23,782 nucleotides of DNA from an uncultured Clostridia bacterium (GTDB taxonomy: Bacteria; Bacillota; Clostridia; Lachnospirales; Lachnospiraceae): NCBI GenBank assembly GCA_946405675.1, contig CAMJIC010000011.1, positions 1 to 23,782 of the forward strand, written 5' to 3'. Positions 1-8,123 of this stretch are shown here, one piece after another. Made by a program: the position numbers and the translations under genes. Position 1 is the stretch's first letter, and each line of letters begins with the position of its first letter. The notes under the pieces are model-generated. The model was not told where the DNA came from and did not search any database. It saw nothing but the letters and a program-made list of their open reading frames with translations.

Positions 1-55
1 TGCGAAGCATCGCCCGATGCGTAACTGTTCAGAACAGGTTCTGAACAGTTACCCT
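1..55. repeat. Palindromic intergenic repeat, copy 1
   Basis: Positions 21-52 form a near-perfect palindrome with 15-bp arms (GTAACTGTTCAGAAC and its complement) around a 2-nt centre. Positions 1-20 are one arm of a second GC-rich hairpin. The whole of 1-55 is the exact reverse complement of 12728-12782. The element is cut by the window edge. It lies beyond the probable operon terminator downstream of rsgA. Confidence 0.9.
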
Positions 56-65
56 CCGTTTTTCA

Positions 66-106
66 TAAAAACGTGCCTTGCATTTCCAAACATATGTCAC
101 AGGCAC
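66..106 (-). terminator. Probable intrinsic terminator of the murE-rsgA operon
   Basis: Read on the minus strand, GTGCCT (106-101) pairs exactly with AGGCAC (78-73) across a long loop and is followed by a run of five Ts. It lies 60-100 bp after the rsgA stop. The stem is short (6 bp) and the loop long, so the strength is uncertain. The palindrome at 21-52 just beyond it could give a second stop. Confidence 0.45.
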
Positions 107-168
107 TTAGCCATCCACTGCTTGCTCATCCAAGAGCGTGCTTTTCCAGAATCCACGTATCTGCGGAT

Positions 169-1065
169 TCACCAGCTCTTCTTCTTCGCGGAGATCTCAT
201 CCACCAGCTGCACGTAGCTGTCATACCGCTCACGGCTGATCCTGCCCTCTTCCAGCGCAGACTTCACCCCGCAGTCCGGCTCATGGATGTGCATGCATCC
301 CTGGAACCTGCACCGGGGCTCGTATTCGGAAAACTCCGGAAAATAAGCCTTCACATCCTCCCTTCCGATCCCCTGCAGCTCAAGGCTTGAGAATCCCGGC
401 GTATCGAAAAAGAAGGTGCCTCCTCCGGCCGCGAACAGCTCCGCATGCCGGGTCGTCTGTTTCCCGCGCTCCGTTTTCCGTGAGACCTGCCCCACCTCCA
501 TGTTCGCTTCCGGGCACAGGAAATTGGTCAGGGAGCTCTTGCCGACACCGCTCGGCCCTGCCAGGACAGTTGTCCTGCCCTCCATCAGCTCCCTTATCTC
601 TTCCAGCCCTTCTCTGTTCAGGATGCTTGTGGTAAGCACCCTGCAGCCGCTCTGACGGTAGGATTCGGTCAGCCTGAACCTTGCCGCCTCATCAGCAAGG
701 TCATTTTTATTAAAGCAGATCACGGCCGGAATCTGAAGGCGCCTCATCTCGATCAGAAACCGGTCCAGCAGGGAACAATTCGGCTCAGGACTGGCGAAGG
801 CAAACAGGATCAATGCCTGATCCACATTCGCCACGGGAGGACGGATCAGAAAATTCCTGCGCGGAGCGATCTGTTCCACATATCCTTCCACATCCCTGGC
901 CTTTGTAAGCCGGAAGCTGCAGTCATCCCCTGCCACGGGCTTAAAGCTGTCCTTCCGGAACACCCCGCGCGCCCTGCACTGATATACCTGGGCATCCTCC
1001 CGGCACCAGACATAATAAAACCCTCCGACCACCCGTATGATCTTGCCTGTCCTGTCACTGCTCAT
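169..1065 (-). CDS. rsgA: Ribosome small-subunit-dependent GTPase RsgA
   Basis: RsgA is a circularly permuted GTPase that checks late 30S subunit maturation near the decoding centre. In this 298-residue protein the motifs come in the permuted order G4 (NKND, 119-122), G1/P-loop (GPSGVGKSS, 170-178) and G3 (DTPG, 221-224). An N-terminal OB-fold region (GGFYYVW, 14-20) precedes them. A C-terminal zinc site is visible as C252, C257, H259 and C265 with the family spacing Cx4CxHx5C. I chose the ATG at 1065 because the protein then starts like other RsgA proteins; the upstream reading frame lies inside prkC. The start overlaps the prkC stop by 11 bp and has only a weak ribosome binding site, which suggests translational coupling to prkC. 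It is the last gene of the operon. Confidence 0.95.
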   Translation of the reverse strand: MSSDRTGKIIRVVGGFYYVWCREDAQVYQCRARGVFRKDSFKPVAGDDCSFRLTKARDVEGYVEQIAPRRNFLIRPPVANVDQALILFAFASPEPNCSLLDRFLIEMRRLQIPAVICFNKNDLADEAARFRLTESYRQSGCRVLTTSILNREGLEEIRELMEGRTTVLAGPSGVGKSSLTNFLCPEANMEVGQVSRKTERGKQTTRHAELFAAGGGTFFFDTPGFSSLELQGIGREDVKAYFPEFSEYEPRCRFQGCMHIHEPDCGVKSALEEGRISRERYDSYVQLVDEISAKKKSW

Positions 1066-3244
1066 AGAATTGGATCCCATCATAACGGGTCGTCGACTGC
1101 GTGTTCCCGGACGCATCCAGAAGGTACACATAGGCCGTCCCTGTGGAAACGCCTGGAATCCCTTCCACATTCAGAAGGTACGGGAATGACGTAACGCCCT
1201 CGAACACCGTTTTCTCCGTATCATTCTGAACCACGCTCACACGCACCGTGCTGCCCTCTGTGTAATCAGACGGCGCCTGCAGCTGGCTGTAGCACATCCA
1301 TGTGCCTCCTGCCGTCTGCGAAGAATCGCCATTCCCCCCGTCCGGATTGAGCACGACCGCATTCTCCGGCCCGGTGGATACCGTAATCGTAATCGAAGAG
1401 CCGGTCTTCACGGTGCTGCCCGGAGCCAGATCCTGACGGATCACGAGGTTCTGGGCAACGGTCTCGCTGGGCTCGCTTGCCACATAGACATAAAGGCCGG
1501 AATTGCTCAATATGGTGACCGCGTCGTCCTTGTACTTCCCCTGTGTGTCGGGCACCTTGACGGACTGGGTATCCTGCCCCTGGCTGATATACAGGGAGAT
1601 CGTATCCCCCTCATGGACCGTTGACCCTGCGCCCGGATTTGTCGTGATGACATGTCCCGACTCAACCGTGTCACTGTACCTTGTATTATCCACCGACACC
1701 AGAAGCCCCATGCTGGTGACCGCCTGCTCCGCGTCAGACTGGGTCTTGTTGGTCAGATCCGGGACAGTGATCGCCTCCGCCGAGCCGATGGAAAGCGTAT
1801 ACCCGATCCGGGAATTCTTCTCAACCATCGTCCCCGGATCCGTATCCTGCTCCGCGATCTGGCCGGAGGCGTATTCGTTGGAGCTCGTCTCGCCCAGGTA
1901 CTTATAGCCCAGCCCCCGGTCTTTGAGCAATGCCTGCGCCTCGTGCTCCGTCTTTCCCCGGAGATCCGGCACCGTGACCGTCTCAGAGACAGATCCCGCC
2001 TGCACGTTCCCCGCGGCTTCCGTCATCTTGGCACTGCCTCCGGGGCCAAATACATCAAAGGTGTGGATGATCAGGTAAAGGATCAGGCCGCCGATCGCAC
2101 AGGCGACCAGGATCGAGATCACTACCACCACCTTCTCGGAGGAAGACCCCTTCTCCCTGCGCCCAGAGCGTCTCCGGCTTCCCTCTTCCTCGGGAACCAG
2201 GTCGTCCGGTTCGTACTCCGCCTGATCATTCCGGTAATATCCGTCATCCTCCAGAGGCTCATCCTCCGGCGGGTAATTCATGCGCGAATCGTAAGAGCCT
2301 TCAAACAGCCCCGGCCATGTATCCATCTCCTGGGAGCGCCGGTTGATCTCTTCCAGATCCTTCCTGGAATACATATGCGTCGCGCCCTTTGGATTTTCCG
2401 GCGCGATCCGCACAAAATCCCCGTTGGGATTGACCAGGGATTCCTTCAGGTCACGGATCAGAAGGGACATACTCTGGTAGCGGCGATCCGGGCTCTTCTG
2501 GGTACACTTCAGGATGATCTGTTCAATCGCGCGGGGCAAGTCCGGAACCAGCTCCCGCGGGGAAATGATCTCCTCCTGCAGATGCTTCAGCGCTACCTCA
2601 ACCGTCGAGTCTCCGTCAAAGGGAACCCGTCCTGTCAGCATCTCATACATGGTGATCCCCAGGGAGTAAATATCACTCTTCGCGTCAGAGAAGCCGCCTC
2701 TTGACTGCTCCGGGGCGGAATAATGCACGGAACCCATCACATTAGAGTTGATGGTATCCGAGCTCGCAGCCCTGGCGATCCCGAAATCGGCAACCTTGGC
2801 GGTCCCGTCCGTGGATATGATGATGTTCTGCGGCTTGACATCCCTGTGGATGATTCCATTGTTGTGCGCCGCCTCCAGCCCGGAGGCCACCTGCAGACTG
2901 ATGCCTGTCGCTTCCCGGACCGACAGCTTACCCTTGCTCAGGATATAAGTCTTTAACGTGATGCCCTCCACAAGCTCCATCACGATAAAATAGATCCCGT
3001 TCTCATCACCGACATCATATACATTCACGATGTTCGGATGGGCAAGCCCTGCGGCAGCCTGCGCCTCGACCCGGAATTTGGATACAAACTCCTTGTCGCT
3101 GCGGAACTCCGCCTTCAGCACCTTGATCGCGACAAACCGGTTCAGCTTGTGATCACGCGCACGAAAGACATCCGCCATCCCGCCGGATCCTATGCAATTG
3201 ATTATCTCATATCGATTCTGAAGAAAATCGCCTGCATTCAGCAT
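1055..3244 (-). CDS. prkC: PASTA-domain Ser/Thr protein kinase (PrkC/Stk1 type)
   Basis: This is a membrane Ser/Thr kinase of the family that senses muropeptides or lipid II and phosphorylates cell-wall, division and translation proteins. The 729-residue product has an N-terminal Hanks-type kinase: glycine loop at 18-28, catalytic Lys41 (VAIK), HRD with Asp135, DFG at 153-155 and APE at 177-179. A charged acidic/basic linker (about 280-370) follows, then a single transmembrane helix (371-394) and three extracellular PASTA repeats (about 423-487, 492-555 and 562-624). A roughly 100-residue C-terminal extension (630-729), rich in Gly, Ser and Thr at its start, is not PASTA-like. AAGGAG lies 8 nt before the ATG. 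The gene follows its cognate PP2C phosphatase by 21 bp, the usual kinase/phosphatase pairing. RsgA, encoded next, is a known PrkC substrate in Bacillus. Confidence 0.96.
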   Translation of the reverse strand: MLNAGDFLQNRYEIINCIGSGGMADVFRARDHKLNRFVAIKVLKAEFRSDKEFVSKFRVEAQAAAGLAHPNIVNVYDVGDENGIYFIVMELVEGITLKTYILSKGKLSVREATGISLQVASGLEAAHNNGIIHRDVKPQNIIISTDGTAKVADFGIARAASSDTINSNVMGSVHYSAPEQSRGGFSDAKSDIYSLGITMYEMLTGRVPFDGDSTVEVALKHLQEEIISPRELVPDLPRAIEQIILKCTQKSPDRRYQSMSLLIRDLKESLVNPNGDFVRIAPENPKGATHMYSRKDLEEINRRSQEMDTWPGLFEGSYDSRMNYPPEDEPLEDDGYYRNDQAEYEPDDLVPEEEGSRRRSGRREKGSSSEKVVVVISILVACAIGGLILYLIIHTFDVFGPGGSAKMTEAAGNVQAGSVSETVTVPDLRGKTEHEAQALLKDRGLGYKYLGETSSNEYASGQIAEQDTDPGTMVEKNSRIGYTLSIGSAEAITVPDLTNKTQSDAEQAVTSMGLLVSVDNTRYSDTVESGHVITTNPGAGSTVHEGDTISLYISQGQDTQSVKVPDTQGKYKDDAVTILSNSGLYVYVASEPSETVAQNLVIRQDLAPGSTVKTGSSITITVSTGPENAVVLNPDGGNGDSSQTAGGTWMCYSQLQAPSDYTEGSTVRVSVVQNDTEKTVFEGVTSFPYLLNVEGIPGVSTGTAYVYLLDASGNTQSTTRYDGIQFYEQ

Positions 3245-3265
3245 GTACGAGCTCCTTGTAGTGCA

Positions 3266-3988
3266 TCAGAACCTTGCCAGGACAACGGAAATGTTATCTT
3301 TCCCGCCTGCATTGTTCGCCGCATCGATCAGTTTCTTTCCTGCATCCGACAGAGTCTGGCTGGAGCGCACGATCTTGAAGATCTGTTCATCCTCGACCAT
3401 GTTGGATAACCCGTCTGAGCACAGCAAAGCGATGTCGCCCCTGTTCAGGGCCACATCAAAGAAATCGATCTGCAGATCTCCCTCTTCGCCGATCGCGCGG
3501 GTGATAATATTCTTCTTCGGATGGTTCCTCGCCTGTTCCGGCCGAAGCTTCCCGGCCCGGACCATCTCTTCCACCAGGGAGTGGTCATGGGTGATCTGTT
3601 CAATCCGGTCATCGTCCAGGATATAGAGCCTCGAATCACCGACATTGGCCACATACAGACATCCATGATCCGGAGCCGCACAGACAAGCGTCGTCCCCAT
3701 CCCTTCCAGCTGCGGATCCGCGGCGGCTCTTTTCGCCACAGCCTCGTTCGCAGCCCTGATCGCCTTGGACAGAATCCTGACCGTCCCGCAGTCAGCGCTT
3801 CCCTCGATCGTGTCTACCATCGCTTCGACGCAAAGACGCGACGCAAGGTCGCCGGCAGCCTGACCTCCCATGCCGTCCGCGACAATCAGCAGTCCTTCCA
3901 GCGCGCCGATCCTGTGATCCGACGCGTACACAAAGTCCTGATTATTATTCCGTTTTAATCCAACATCTGTCTGTGCGTAGGACTCCAT
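3266..3988 (-). CDS. stp: PP2C-family Ser/Thr phosphatase (Stp/PrpC)
   Basis: A 240-residue metal-dependent phosphatase that reverses phosphorylation by the PASTA kinase encoded just downstream. PP2C signatures are present in order: RNNNQD near 13-18, VADGMGG at 36-42 (metal-binding Asp38), GMGTT, VGDSR, LLCSDGLSN and the C-terminal DNISVV. The length is standard for the bacterial PrpC/Stp subfamily without extra domains. It starts 27 bp after the rlmN stop with a GGGAAGGGA ribosome binding site. It is cytosolic, with no signal or membrane segment. The rlmN-stp-prkC-rsgA order is common in Firmicutes. The symbols stp and prpC are both used for this gene. Confidence 0.95.
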   Translation of the reverse strand: MESYAQTDVGLKRNNNQDFVYASDHRIGALEGLLIVADGMGGQAAGDLASRLCVEAMVDTIEGSADCGTVRILSKAIRAANEAVAKRAAADPQLEGMGTTLVCAAPDHGCLYVANVGDSRLYILDDDRIEQITHDHSLVEEMVRAGKLRPEQARNHPKKNIITRAIGEEGDLQIDFFDVALNRGDIALLCSDGLSNMVEDEQIFKIVRSSQTLSDAGKKLIDAANNAGGKDNISVVLARF

Positions 3989-4015
3989 GTTCCCTTCCCT
4001 GTTAAAAATAAAATA

Positions 4016-5062
4016 CTATTGCAGATAACTCCGGCGCAGCTGGCCGCAGGCCCCATTGATATCGCGGCCCATTTCTCTTCTAATAGTAACAGATATTCCT
4101 CTTTTTTCAAGCATGTCGCGAAATGCCTTGATCTTCCTCCTGTCCGGCCTCTGGTATGGCCGCTCCCTGACCGGGTTGACCGGAATCAGATTGATGTGGC
4201 AGTTCATCCCCCGCACCAGCTCCGACAGCATCCTTGCATCCTCCGGGGATGTATTCTCCCCCTCCACACAGCTGTACTCAAAGGTGATCCGGCGCCTTGT
4301 CTTCTCATAATACACACGCATCGCGTCCAAAACCTGGTCCAGCGGATACTTCTTTGCGATGGGCATAAGCCTTTCCCGCTTCTCCTGGCTGGGCGCGTGC
4401 AGCGACAGCGCCAGCGTGACAGGAAGCGCCTCCTTTGCCAGGCGGCGGATGTTCGGCACGATCCCGCAGGTGCTTACCGTAATGTCACGCAGGCTCAGGC
4501 ATTCCCCCTTCGGGTCGCCCATGATCCGCAGGAAACGAACCAGCTGGTCATAATTATCCAGCGGTTCCCCGCTCCCCATGATCACCACATGGCCGATCCG
4601 CTCACCCTGAAGACGGCTCATACATGCAACCTGCGCGATCATCTCACCCGCTTCCAGGTCCCGCACCTTCCCGCCTATGGCAGAGGCACAGAACCGGCAG
4701 CCCATCCGGCAGCCAGCCTGTGAGGAAATGCACGCGGACAGCCCGTAGCTGTAGCGCATCAGAACAGACTCGATCACATTTCCATCCTCCAGCGCAAACA
4801 GGTATTTCTTTGTCCCGTCCAGCTTCGACTCCAGAACCTGAACTGCCTTCAGGGAAGCGATCCGGAAATGCTCCCCCAGCTCTTCCCTCAGCCTGTTCGG
4901 GAGGCTGGTCATCACGTCAAAAGAAGAAGCATGGCGGACATGCAGCCATTCATAGATCTGGCCTGCGCGGAACCGCGGAAGGCCGGCTTCTTTGACCCAC
5001 TCTTCCAGTTCCTCCTTTGTAAAGGAAAGGATGTCGCTCCTGGCCTTTTGTGTCTCACTCAT
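4016..5062 (-). CDS. rlmN: 23S rRNA (A2503-C2)/tRNA (A37-C2) methyltransferase RlmN
   Basis: A radical-SAM enzyme that methylates C2 of A2503 in 23S rRNA and of A37 in some tRNAs. The 348-residue protein has the radical-SAM CX3CX2C motif at Cys118, Cys122 and Cys125 (GCRMGCRFC), the GEPLDN segment, and the C-terminal Cys339 (NGACGQLR) that carries the methyl intermediate. The sequence fits RlmN rather than the resistance enzyme Cfr because it lies in a housekeeping operon and ends in GACGQLR. The start overlaps the rsmB stop by 8 bp, so translation is probably coupled; the local ribosome binding site is weak. Confidence 0.95.
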   Translation of the reverse strand: MSETQKARSDILSFTKEELEEWVKEAGLPRFRAGQIYEWLHVRHASSFDVMTSLPNRLREELGEHFRIASLKAVQVLESKLDGTKKYLFALEDGNVIESVLMRYSYGLSACISSQAGCRMGCRFCASAIGGKVRDLEAGEMIAQVACMSRLQGERIGHVVIMGSGEPLDNYDQLVRFLRIMGDPKGECLSLRDITVSTCGIVPNIRRLAKEALPVTLALSLHAPSQEKRERLMPIAKKYPLDQVLDAMRVYYEKTRRRITFEYSCVEGENTSPEDARMLSELVRGMNCHINLIPVNPVRERPYQRPDRRKIKAFRDMLEKRGISVTIRREMGRDINGACGQLRRSYLQ

Positions 5063-6431
5063 CGTTTCTCTTCAGCCTCGCGAGGAAAAATCCATCCGTC
5101 TCATGGATCCCGGGAAGCAGCTGCAGGTATCCCCCTGCGCTGGTTCTCGTATGGAGCTGTTCCGGGAGGTATGGGTCGATCGATTCCAGGCGGAATGGAA
5201 AGTTTTCCAGGAAATACTTCAGGTTCATCTGGTTCTCATCAGCCCCGATCGTGCAAGTGGAATAAATGAGAACGCCTCCCGGCTTTACATAGTTCTGGGC
5301 GACCGACAGGATCCTCCTCTGGATCCGGATCAGCTCCTCCTGCCGGGTCGGGGTCATCCTGTACCGGATATCCTGCTTTTTCCCGATCACGCCAAGCCCG
5401 GAGCATGGAACGTCGCACAGTACGATATCCGCCTTGTGGAAGGATTCCTTCTCAAACACCGTCGCGTCCCTGAGGGCGGCCACCATATTGATGACGCCGA
5501 GGCGCTCAATGTTCTCCTGCATCAGTTCAACCTTCTCCTCGCTGATATCCCTCGCCTCCACATAACCGCTGCCCTTCAGCTTGTCGGCAAGATGGATGCT
5601 CTTGCCGCCCGGCGCGGCGCACATATCGATACAGTAGTCTCCCCAGTTCGGGGCCGCCACCTCTGACACCAGCATGGAGCTGACATCCTGCACATAGATC
5701 CAGCCCTCCCTGAATGCCGTCAGCGCCAGGATGTAATTATAACCCGAGATCCGCACTGCATAGTCCAGGTAAGGATGCTGTGCCACCTCACACCCTTCCT
5801 CCCGCAGAGAAGCAATGATCTCTTCCTTTGACACCCGGTCTGTCCTAAGGCGCACCGTGACGGGAAGTTCACTCCGGAAGGAGGCGCACACCTTCTCTAC
5901 CTGTTCAAAGGAAAACTGCTCCAGCCATTTGCGCAGGATCCACTGGGGCATGGAGTAGCTGATGGACAGATACTCCACCGGGTCATCCTCAGGAAGCGGA
6001 TACGCAATCTCATCCATGCCCCTGGCTGCAGCGCGCAGCACGCCGTTCACAAACCCCTTCAGGTTGTAAAACCCCCGCTTCTGGGCCAGGCGCACCGCTT
6101 CATTCACGACCGCGCGGTCCGGAACGCTGTTCATATACTTCAGCTGATAGATGCTCATCCGAAGCAGATTCCGGATCAATGGTTTCATATTGTGGATCGG
6201 CACCTTGGAAAAGCACTCAATGATATAGTCAATCTGGATCAGGTTCTCCAGCGTCCCCTCCGTCACCCGGGAGACAAATGCACGGTCCCGCTTGGGAAGG
6301 TACTGATATTTGTCCAGCGCCTCCCCCAGCGCGATATGGCTGTATGCCTCGGACTCCGTGACCTCCATCAGGATGCCCAGAACAAGTTCTCTCAGATTTA
6401 CCGTTCCTGTCATAGCTTTGTATCCCGTCAT
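5055..6431 (-). CDS. rsmB: 16S rRNA (C967-C5)-methyltransferase RsmB (Sun)
   Basis: This enzyme methylates C5 of cytosine 967 in 16S rRNA. The 458-residue protein has an N-terminal NusB-like RNA-binding domain (about 10-140) and a C-terminal Rossmann methyltransferase. The SAM loop CAAPGGKS is at 271-278, and the two m5C cysteines are in DVPCSGLG (Cys343) and YSTCT (Cys393). Two starts are possible: ATG at 6431 and ATG at 6413 (residue 7), neither with a strong ribosome binding site. I kept the longer form. A 133-bp gap to fmt contains a half-copy of the GAACAGTTAC repeat word. Many Clostridia have a zinc metallopeptidase gene at this place, and none is present here. Confidence 0.94.
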   Translation of the reverse strand: MTGYKAMTGTVNLRELVLGILMEVTESEAYSHIALGEALDKYQYLPKRDRAFVSRVTEGTLENLIQIDYIIECFSKVPIHNMKPLIRNLLRMSIYQLKYMNSVPDRAVVNEAVRLAQKRGFYNLKGFVNGVLRAAARGMDEIAYPLPEDDPVEYLSISYSMPQWILRKWLEQFSFEQVEKVCASFRSELPVTVRLRTDRVSKEEIIASLREEGCEVAQHPYLDYAVRISGYNYILALTAFREGWIYVQDVSSMLVSEVAAPNWGDYCIDMCAAPGGKSIHLADKLKGSGYVEARDISEEKVELMQENIERLGVINMVAALRDATVFEKESFHKADIVLCDVPCSGLGVIGKKQDIRYRMTPTRQEELIRIQRRILSVAQNYVKPGGVLIYSTCTIGADENQMNLKYFLENFPFRLESIDPYLPEQLHTRTSAGGYLQLLPGIHETDGFFLARLKRNDE

Positions 6432-6467
6432 TGAAAACCATTCACATCAACTTCTTCCGGCGATCCT

Positions 6468-6477
6468 GAACAGTTAC
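6468..6477. repeat. Half-site of the GAACAGTTAC repeat family
   Basis: The 10-bp word GAACAGTTAC, which forms the outer arm of the palindromes at 21-52 and 12731-12762, recurs here in the fmt-rsmB gap as CCTGAACAGTTAC, without its matching arm. It looks like a decayed or solo copy. Confidence 0.5.
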
Positions 6478-6564
6478 CAGGAGCCACCGATCCAGCTCAT
6501 TTCAGGCGGCATGAAACCAGCGATATCGCGTGCGCAGGATCCTCCTGTCCATTCAAAACAGCTC

Positions 6565-7527
6565 CTATTCTCTCGAGGAATCGAAGGCGTCACCCGCCGC
6601 AAGGCGGTATCCCCTTAGGAAAGCGCCCGTATCCATCTGCTTCTTTCCCTCAGGCTGAACCTGAAGAAGCGAAAGCAGCCCATCGCCGGTCTGCACATAC
6701 AGAAGATCCCGGTGCGCCGCCACGATCTCACCCGGCCTTGCCTGCCCGTATGCTTCCGCATCCTCCCGGCTTACTGCCTGCGCCTTTTTTACCTTCAGCA
6801 TCTTTCCCTTCAGGAAGGAAAATGTACCCGGCCAGGAGTCAAATGCCCGTACCCTTCTGGCAATCGCCTCGGCACTCATCTCCCAGTCAATGCAGCCGGA
6901 CTGCCTTGTCAGCATCTTCGCATATGGGGTCGGGCTTTCGACAGGCTGGGGCGTATAGACGCAGCTGCCATCCAAAACCTGTGCCATTGCCTCCGGAAGG
7001 AGCTCCTGTCCGGCCGCCATCAACCGTTCAAACAGGCTGTCTCCCGTCTCGTCCTCCCGGATCGCAACCTCTTTCTTCAGGATCATGTCGCCAGTATCAA
7101 GGCCCGCGTTCATCCGCATGATCGTCACGCCTGTCACGCTGTCTCCGGAGAGGATCGACCATTGGATCGGAGCCGCCCCGCGCCACTTCGGCAAGAGCGA
7201 TGCATGTACATTCAGGCACCCATAGGGCGGAATGTCCAGGATCGCCTGAGGGATGATCTGCCCGAATGCCGCGGCAACGATGAAATCCGGATGGAGCTCC
7301 CCGATCAGGCGGACATTTTCCTCCCTGCGGATCTTTTCCGGCTGGTATACCGGGATCCCGGCGGATAACGCCAGCTCCTTGACCGGCGGCATCTGCATCA
7401 GTCCCTTACGCCCCTTAGGACGGTCCGGCTGCGTAAATACAGCCTGCACCTGATATCCGGCATCCATCACAGACTGAAGGATCCCGGCCGCAAAGTCCGG
7501 GGTTCCCATGAAAACCACCGAAGCCAT
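6565..7527 (-). CDS. fmt: Methionyl-tRNA formyltransferase
   Basis: Transfers a formyl group from 10-formyl-THF to initiator Met-tRNA. The 320-residue protein starts with MASVVFMGTPDFA, a typical Fmt N-terminus. It has the FGQIIP segment and the formyl-transfer signature NVHASLLPKWRGAAP (106-120) with His108, followed by LDTGDM. The C-terminal OB-like tRNA-binding domain starts near residue 205. The ATG at 7527 shares one base with the def stop (TGATG), and GGAGG lies 8 nt upstream; a GTG one codon earlier is a possible alternative start. Def, which removes the formyl group, is immediately upstream, the usual pairing. Confidence 0.96.
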   Translation of the reverse strand: MASVVFMGTPDFAAGILQSVMDAGYQVQAVFTQPDRPKGRKGLMQMPPVKELALSAGIPVYQPEKIRREENVRLIGELHPDFIVAAAFGQIIPQAILDIPPYGCLNVHASLLPKWRGAAPIQWSILSGDSVTGVTIMRMNAGLDTGDMILKKEVAIREDETGDSLFERLMAAGQELLPEAMAQVLDGSCVYTPQPVESPTPYAKMLTRQSGCIDWEMSAEAIARRVRAFDSWPGTFSFLKGKMLKVKKAQAVSREDAEAYGQARPGEIVAAHRDLLYVQTGDGLLSLLQVQPEGKKQMDTGAFLRGYRLAAGDAFDSSRE

Positions 7528-8018
7528 CACTGATCCTCCTCAGTCTCTTCTTCCTCTTCCACAGCGGTGTCAAACAGGTCGCCCTTCACCTTCGCGGTAT
7601 ACATCACGCCCTGCAGATGATCCAGCTCATGGCAAAGCGCCCGCGCCAGAAGCTCTTCCCCCTCGATCCTTACCGGCTGCATGTTCTCATCCAGCCCCTC
7701 CACAACCACATGGTTCGGCCTGACGACGACGCCGGCCTTGCCGGGAACAGAAAGGCAGCCTTCATTTCCCTCCTGCTCCCCATCCTGCTCGACGATCTTC
7801 GGATTGATCAGGATAATCGGTCCCTCCCCGACGTCGATCACGACGATCTGCCTCAGAACTCCCACCTGAGGCGCGGCCAGGCCGACACCCTCCGCGTCGT
7901 ACATCGTGTCAAGCATATCTGCGATCAGTTCCCTGAGCCGGGGTGTCATCTCCTTGACCTCTCTGCACTTCTTCGTCAGAATCTCATCCCCGATCTCTCT
8001 AATGTTCCTTAATGCCAT
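7527..8018 (-). CDS. def: Peptide deformylase
   Basis: Removes the N-formyl group from nascent proteins, using an active-site metal. All three motifs are present in the 163-residue protein: GVGLAAPQVG (44-53), EGCLSVPG (86-93, metal ligand Cys88) and CHELDHLQG (129-137, ligands His130 and His134, catalytic Glu131). The third motif has ELDHLQ where many homologues have EIDHLDG, a conservative change. The C-terminus is a run of Glu residues. GGAGG stands 6 nt before the ATG. The stop overlaps the fmt start by one base. Confidence 0.97.
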   Translation of the reverse strand: MALRNIREIGDEILTKKCREVKEMTPRLRELIADMLDTMYDAEGVGLAAPQVGVLRQIVVIDVGEGPIILINPKIVEQDGEQEGNEGCLSVPGKAGVVVRPNHVVVEGLDENMQPVRIEGEELLARALCHELDHLQGVMYTAKVKGDLFDTAVEEEEETEEDQ

Positions 8019-8123
8019 CTTCCGCCTCCGGTTCCTCTTCCAACCGCTGTATCTATCATGCTATGCAGGATGATCGCTGACATCCCGCGGCTGGCTCAGT
8101 CATTTCGTTGTCTATATCGTTTT

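Noticed and set aside
1066..1170. N-terminal extension of RsgA to 1170.
   Set aside because: It overlaps prkC coding sequence by over 100 bp and does not resemble RsgA N-termini.
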